Source: Lactarius indigo
Lineage: Eukaryota > Basidiomycota > Agaricomycetes > Russulales > Russulaceae
Reading direction: 5' to 3'
Assembly (NCBI GenBank): GCA_025766275.1
Contig: JAFKAC010000002.1
Location: forward strand, 1,178,001 to 1,242,000
DNA: 64,000 nt
Position numbers and translations under genes: made by a program. The notes beneath the pieces are model-generated. The model did not search any database. It had not been told where the DNA came from and worked only from the letters and a program-made list of their open reading frames with translations. This document shows positions 59,405-64,000 of the stretch, piece after piece. The first letter of the stretch is position 1, and the number at the start of each line of letters is the position of its first letter.

Positions 59405-60406
59405 TCAATGAAGGAAGAAGTTAAAAACGGGAAGAAGAGAACGACGTACTTCCTTCTTCCTTAGGATCCAGTCCTTCCCGCCCTTGCTCGCTTTCTGTTT
59501 CCCGCTCTTTTCTCTTCGCGATTCCCGTTTTCTTCTTTTCTCAAACGTTGCCTTCGCATCCTCGCCCTCCACGCCGCCATCGCCATCGAGCCCTATCGGC
59601 AACTGCTGTGCAGCAGAAGCGCCCCCGTCACCGACGAAGAGACAGAGGAACACCTTGCGCGCCTTTTTGGAGTTGGGGTAGTCGACGACGACGCCCCCAC
59701 CAAAGCCCGCCTTTTGTGCGATGGACGTGATCAGCTGGACCTGGTCGTCCGAGGTTGGGTAGAACTGCAGCACGGCACGCGCGGGGTTGCGCAGTGTAGA
59801 GTGGAGCGTCGTGAAGAAGCGGGTGAGGCGGTGGGGAGGCGATGACGTCGGGTGTGATGTCTCGGCGTTGAGCAGCCATTGCAGCACGGAGATGCTAATG
59901 GCACCGTCAAAGCTTCCTGGCCGAAAGCCAAAGCCCTGCCCGATGTCCTGCAAGAACAAGTCGCCTTCGACTTCCCGTTCGAGAGCCACCTCTAATGTAC
60001 GAGTAAATCCTATATTCAAGGGGGTGAGAGGACGTGTACTCACCAAGCATACTCGGAGCGATATCGACGCCTACCCATACATATCCCTCTTCGTCGAGAA
60101 TCTCTCCAGATAGGCCAGAGCCGCAGCCGATATCGAGGAGGAAGGCCGGTTCGCCCGGTGGTAGGTTGAGAAGCTCCAGAGCGCGATACGTCATGTCTGC
60201 TTGGATCTGCTGGATGCGAGTGCTGCAGATTCAGCGTTTTTTGTTTGTTGGAAATGGAGAGGAACGAAAGGAAGCGTACTTATTCGTGTATTTGGAGGCC
60301 TCTGCATCCCCGTAATACTATGGTGTGTCCCGTCAGCGCAGGATCAACGAAAAATAGTCAAGCTGCGCACGATCTCTGGTGGTGCTTGCAGTTCGGGGCG
60401 CGACAT
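59405..60406 (-). CDS. BUD23: 18S rRNA (guanine-N7) methyltransferase Bud23
   Basis: Class I methyltransferase that modifies a guanine in 18S rRNA with the partner Trm112, needed for small-subunit export. Start ATG 60406 (MSRPELQAPPEI), then an intron to YYGDAEASKYTN, another to TRIQQIQADMTYRALELLNL and LLDIGCGSGLSGEILDEEGY (SAM-binding motif I), VWVGVDIAPSML. Further in, GDLFLQDIGQGFGFRPGSFD, SISVLQWLLNAE, FFTTLHSTLRNPARAVLQFY and VVVDYPNSKKARKVFLCLF are seen. The Lys/Arg-rich tail ends in KDWILRKKEV followed by an unusual hydrophobic extension to the stop at 59405. Orthologues usually end in a TGRKRK-type tail, so the last codons may be rearranged. Its 3' end is duplicated at 49672. Confidence 0.9.
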
Positions 60407-60502
60407 TGGGATTCACGAGAAAATTGACAAGGCGTGGCCGGGCTATCGTCGATTGACCCTAAATGGAAATCTAATCGAGCACGACACTCCTGCGAACCCG
60501 CG
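60407..60502. promoter_or_regulatory. 96-bp divergent promoter between BUD23 and BET3
   Basis: The two ATGs (60406 minus, 60503 plus) are 97 bp apart, so the 5' untranslated regions and core promoters must fit in or overlap a very small interval. No TATA box is obvious. Confidence 0.55.
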
Positions 60503-61340
60503 ATGGCGACGTCCAGCAAGCAGTTTAAAGCCATCGGCGAGGACTTATGGAAGGGGCGCACAGAGAAGATAGTGTGTTTTTTCTTCTCCCTCAACCGACT
60601 CGATGCTGACTCGACGTTAAAAGAACGCAGAGCTGTTCGCGATGACCTACGGCGCGCTCGTTGTGCAGCTCATACAGGACTACGAGGACTATGCCGAGGT
60701 GAACAAGCAGCTCGAGAAGATGGGCTACAACATCGGCACGCGTCTGATCGAGGACTTTCTCGCGCGCAGCAATCTCGGGCGCTGTGCCGACTTCAAGGAG
60801 ACCGGCGAGGTCATCGCAAAGGTAGCGTTCTCTCTTCCTTTCCCCCTTCCCTGCCGCTTTACGGCTTTGTTGCGCACAGGTCGGCTTCAAGTCGTTTCTG
60901 AACGTTACCCCCACCGTCACGCACTCACAACCGCCGCCCGCCTCGCCACGGTCGAGCACCCCCGCGAGTGGGCAAGGACAACAGCAGACGGCCACAGCGA
61001 CGGGGTCACAGCCCCACTTCACGCTCACGCTGGACGAGAACCCGCTGGCGGAGTTTGTCGAGCTCCCAGAAGAGGCGATTGAGGGTGGGCTATGGTTCAG
61101 CAACGTCCTCTGTGGTGTTTTACGTGGTGCGCTCGAGATGGTGCGTTGCTGAGCGAAATTCACACTCTTGTTTGCCTGTCAAACCGACACGCATGCTCAC
61201 GCGACGACGATGACACACAGGTTCAGATACGCGTCGAAGCTCAGTTTGTCTCAGATGTTTTGAGAGGCGACGAGACGACGGAGATCCGCGTCAAACTCGT
61301 CAAATACCTCGAGGAAGAAGTGCCCGTCGGTGACGATTAA
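60503..61340 (+). CDS. BET3: TRAPP complex subunit Bet3 (TRAPPC3)
   Basis: Core subunit of the TRAPP tethering complexes that act as Ypt1/Rab1 exchange factors at the Golgi. Start ATG 60503 ([19 protein letters not shown]), intron near 60572-60623, then [40 protein letters not shown] (palmitate-pocket helix), [19 protein letters not shown]. An insertion rich in Pro, Ser, Gln and Thr (about 60925-61010) follows, then [35 protein letters not shown] joined to [18 protein letters not shown] and [16 protein letters not shown]. The insertion is longer than in yeast or human Bet3. The conserved Cys that takes palmitate in other species is not evident at GRCADF. Confidence 0.93.
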
Positions 61341-61461
61341 ATGCTTTTTTTTTTTGGCATGCAGTTTGTACGATAGATACAAAAACGCATTTTTAATCAT
61401 TCGGGGAGTAAGGTGGATATGAGCTCCCAGTCGAGCCCTTATTAAAGGGTAGGGAGTAGTA

Positions 61462-62053
61462 TTACCGGTGGCGCTCGACCCTGTTGAGCTTCCTCGCCGT
61501 CTTGGCATTCGTCTGTGTGTTCTGCCCACGCACGGGAAGACCCATCGCGTGTCTCTTGCCGACGTAGCTGCCGATCATGCGCTGGTGGGCGATGTTCTCC
61601 CGCATGTCGCGCTTCAGGTCCGCCTCGATCCGCAGCCAGCGCAGCGGGTCCATCCCCTTCGTCTTCTGTCGCGGGAGCGGCGGCGGGGGCGCGTCGAGCT
61701 GCGCGAAGTACGTCTGTGCGCCTGGTAGAGCCCGTAGCGGCGTCGACAGCGGGGCCGGCTGGAACATCGGCGTGGCGAGCGGCGTGCGTGGAGGAACGGG
61801 GGACGTGGAGGGCGAAGATAGGAAGGCGGCGATGGCAGTCAACTGTGTCGCGGAGAGCTGGCGCACGCGACAGGTGTCATGGATCTGCAGGCGGGCACAG
61901 ATACGGCCGGCCGTGTTACCACTGATCCCGTAGAAACGCGTCAACGCGTGCTAAAGGGGTGTGAGCTGGGCATCAGGGAAGTAAGAAGGGGACAGGAGGA
62001 CAGACCCTGACGACATTATTCTCAAAGAGCTGCACACCGAGTATGTGGACCAT
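61462..62053 (-). CDS. SWS2: mitochondrial ribosomal protein uS13m
   Basis: Small-subunit protein S13 of the mitochondrial ribosome. A first exon from ATG 62053 gives [16 protein letters not shown]. An intron (about 61949-62005) joins it to [36 protein letters not shown]. The conserved C-terminus is [20 protein letters not shown], then [20 protein letters not shown]. Between them sits a Pro/Ala/Thr-rich insertion of about 55 residues that bacterial S13 lacks. No transit peptide is needed in this family. Its start lies 95 bp from the divergent XAP5 gene. Confidence 0.9.
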
Positions 62054-62148
62054 CGCAAGTGCAAGTGGTTGATTTCAAACTCAGTTCAGTTCATTGGTCA
62101 CTTGGTTGTCACCCACACCACCATTACACAACTCATCACCTAACCACC

Positions 62149-63434
62149 ATGTCGAACAACATGGGAGAGGGGCGTCGCGAGGATGCTCTCGTCAAGCAGC
62201 GCAACCTGGCTCGCGAAGAGTATGAACGCCAAAAGCAGCAGCTCATCAACGAGACCGAAAAAGCTAGGCCCTCCGCGCACCGCTTCGTCGGGCAGAACGA
62301 TTCGATGGAAGACTCGCTCAAAAATAGTACCGTCGGTCTCGTAAGGCTGGAAGATTTCCAGCAGAAGCGCAAGGAGCTGGAGGAAGCGAAAGCGCGCGAA
62401 GCAGCGCGTACGGATGAGCTCAAGTAAGCCCTTCCTATTCGTTCTCCTCGCCTTTCCGGGACGCACGCGCGTACGCTCCGCGGATGACTTATTTTATGTG
62501 GAGAATTTGTTTAGGGAGGAGCAGAAGAAGGTGAAGAAACGGAAGAAGTCGGCTAAAGCTACTACACTCTCCTTCGCCCTCGACGACGATGGCGACACTG
62601 CAGATTCCACCTCTGGAACAGCCACACCGAACAACGGCGCGAATGCTGAAACCCAGCAACGCAAGAAGTTCCGCAAGAATCCGACCGTGGATACCTCTTT
62701 CTTACCAGACCGTGAACGCGAGGACGCCGAACGCCGCGAACGAGAACAGTTGCGGCAGGAGTGGCTAAAGCGGCAGGAAGACATGAAAAAGGAGGAGATT
62801 GAGATCACCTATTCCTACTGGGATGGAAGCGGCCACCGGAGGAGCGTTACAGTGAATTAATCGTTTTACTTTTTACTTTTTCTACCGTACTGACCTGGTT
62901 CGTTAGTGTAGGAAGGGTGATGATATCGCAACCTTCTTGGAGAAGTGTCGACATCAATTTCCTGAACTCCGGGGTGTCAACGTCGACAATCTCATGTACA
63001 TCAAGGTATGTGGATTTTCGCACGACCTCTTGTCTGTATAACCTCACTCTCGATTGCAGGAAGACCTTATTATTCCACATGTATGTACTGGACATTTACC
63101 CCCATCTGCACGTAATTCACCTTCATTCGTCAGCACCACACGTTTTACGACTTTATAATCAACAAGGCGCGCGGCAAGTCAGGGCCTTTGTTCAACTTTG
63201 ACGTTCACGACGATGTGCGGCTGCTCGCCGACGCCACAAAAGAGAAGGACGAGTCCCATGCAGGGAAGGTCGTAGAACGTAGTTGGTATCAGCGCAACAA
63301 GCACATCTTCCCAGCGTCCCGGTGGGAGGTCAGTCTGTGTATCAATGCATGCTACCTAGAGGCGACTTGCTAACCTACCTCTCGTCTAGGTGTTTGATCC
63401 GGAGAAAAATTATGGCAAGTATACCATCGCTTAG
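62149..63434 (+). CDS. XAP5: XAP5/FAM50 family nuclear protein
   Basis: Nuclear protein of the FAM50/XAP5 family, linked to spliceosome and chromatin functions. Start ATG 62149 ([20 protein letters not shown]); an intron near 62424-62513. The second exon has [14 protein letters not shown] (basic nuclear signal), [41 protein letters not shown] and [18 protein letters not shown]. Later exons give [72 protein letters not shown] and [20 protein letters not shown], ending [10 protein letters not shown] at the stop 63432-63434. The C-terminal block is highly conserved across eukaryotes, so exon calls there are firm. Confidence 0.94.
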
Positions 63435-63884
63435 ACTGTACGGGATCATTCTCGTTCAAGAACTTCGGAGGGAGGGGTCAGCGCCGAACCTTTGTGTTAT
63501 ATCTTCAGTGCGAACTGTTAATCTTTTTTCTTCGGGCGATGTATTAGTTAGCAACAGATAGCAACTAGGCTATCTAATGTGCTGACGAGGATCAGGAGAG
63601 CATTTGCGCACCTTCTGGTTGGGGTATCGTAATGTGGGGTTCAAATATCGGACCTATTAAGATACCTCTTTGTTGGAGGTTGCGATGCCTCTCAGCCAGG
63701 GCCTTTCTATATGAATTTGTGACTAGTTTATAAAATCTTTTTTTTCGTAGCTTTCATGAATGTTTTGAAATCCATGGAACCTCGGGCCGTGTACCCATAA
63801 CTGTCCTGATCTGTACTGTGCTCCTGCCCTTGCGAAGGCGATCTCATACTCCATCGCAATCTACATTAATCCTCACGAACCACC
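63435..63884. other. intergenic between XAP5 and VMA8
   Basis: 450 bp, AT-rich around 63640-63760, with no gene. It presumably holds the XAP5 terminator and VMA8 promoter. Confidence 0.5.
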
Positions 63885-64000
63885 ATGTCCGGCACCGGCC
63901 CACGAGAATCGATTTTCCCAACACGGATGGCACTCACGAACACCAAGACCCGTCTCAAGGGCGCACAGACGGGGCACTCTCTGCTCGCCAAAAAGCGCGA
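63885..64000 (+). CDS. VMA8: V-type ATPase subunit D, 5' end (window cut)
   Basis: The first 38 codons read MSGTGPRESIFPTRMALTNT and KTRLKGAQTGHSLLAKKR, which is the strongly conserved N-terminus of the D subunit of the V1 rotor of the vacuolar proton pump. No intron within the visible part. The gene continues beyond the right edge. Confidence 0.92.
   Translation, partial: MSGTGPRESIFPTRMALTNTKTRLKGAQTGHSLLAKKR

Noticed and set aside
1..64000. CRISPR arrays, bacterial operons, tRNA or rRNA genes
   Set aside because: The sequence is eukaryotic with spliceosomal introns; no spaced repeats or tRNA-like folds were recognised by eye, though a tRNA scan would be decisive.

Overview
The window is nuclear DNA of a filamentous basidiomycete, most likely an Agaricomycete. 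The genes carry many short GT-AG introns, usually 50-70 bp, and even 13-23 nt microexons. Families typical of mushrooms are present: a Goodbye-NACHT-ankyrin STAND (NLR-like) protein, a DUF6534-type membrane protein, F-box paralogues with short LRR-like bodies, an S53 (sedolisin) peptidase family and a fungal JmjC family with a cysteine-rich tail. No tRNA, rRNA, CRISPR array or autonomous transposon was recognised. Gene models were assembled by eye from splice sites and protein-family conservation, so single junctions may be off by a few bases.

Layout. 1-3 kb: a YeeE/YedE-type sulphur transporter (cut by the left edge) and an LEA-2-like membrane protein. 4.2-16 kb: a broken duplicate of a Zip3-like RING gene, carrying a 111-bp MITE; a Goodbye-NACHT-ANK gene; the intact Zip3-like gene; and a divergent JmjC gene. 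16-22.5 kb: a nuclear RG/SR-rich disordered protein; a member of an uncharacterised mushroom family with an apparent nonsense codon; and a chimeric partial copy of the RG/SR gene headed by a Goodbye-like stretch. 22.6-29 kb: casein kinase I, a Baeyer-Villiger-like flavin monooxygenase and the GID E3 substrate receptor Gid4, all on the minus strand. 29.8-34.7 kb: a 2-oxoglutarate oxygenase, a decayed Goodbye fragment and a decayed oxygenase duplicate lacking the catalytic exon. 35-45 kb: a DUF6534 membrane protein, an MFS exporter, Ran GTPase and a BCS1-type AAA ATPase. 45.5-60 kb: a mosaic of nested duplications, with two S53 peptidase pseudogenes, three F-box paralogues, a BUD23 tail fragment and an apparently intact FAD-linked oxidase. 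59.4-64 kb: conserved housekeeping genes, namely BUD23, BET3, mitochondrial uS13, XAP5/FAM50 and the start of VMA8.

The theme of the window is local segmental duplication. At least five blocks of roughly 0.9-2.5 kb occur twice or three times within it. In most pairs one copy looks functional and the other has lost exons, gained frameshifts or been fused to something else. Fragments of the Goodbye signalling domain occur at three separate places (6.3, 21.5 and 32.7 kb), which fits birth-and-death evolution of a fungal NLR repertoire. The best candidates for something undescribed are the NLR whose inter-domain linker re-appears after its ankyrin repeats, and the Goodbye/RG-SR chimera.
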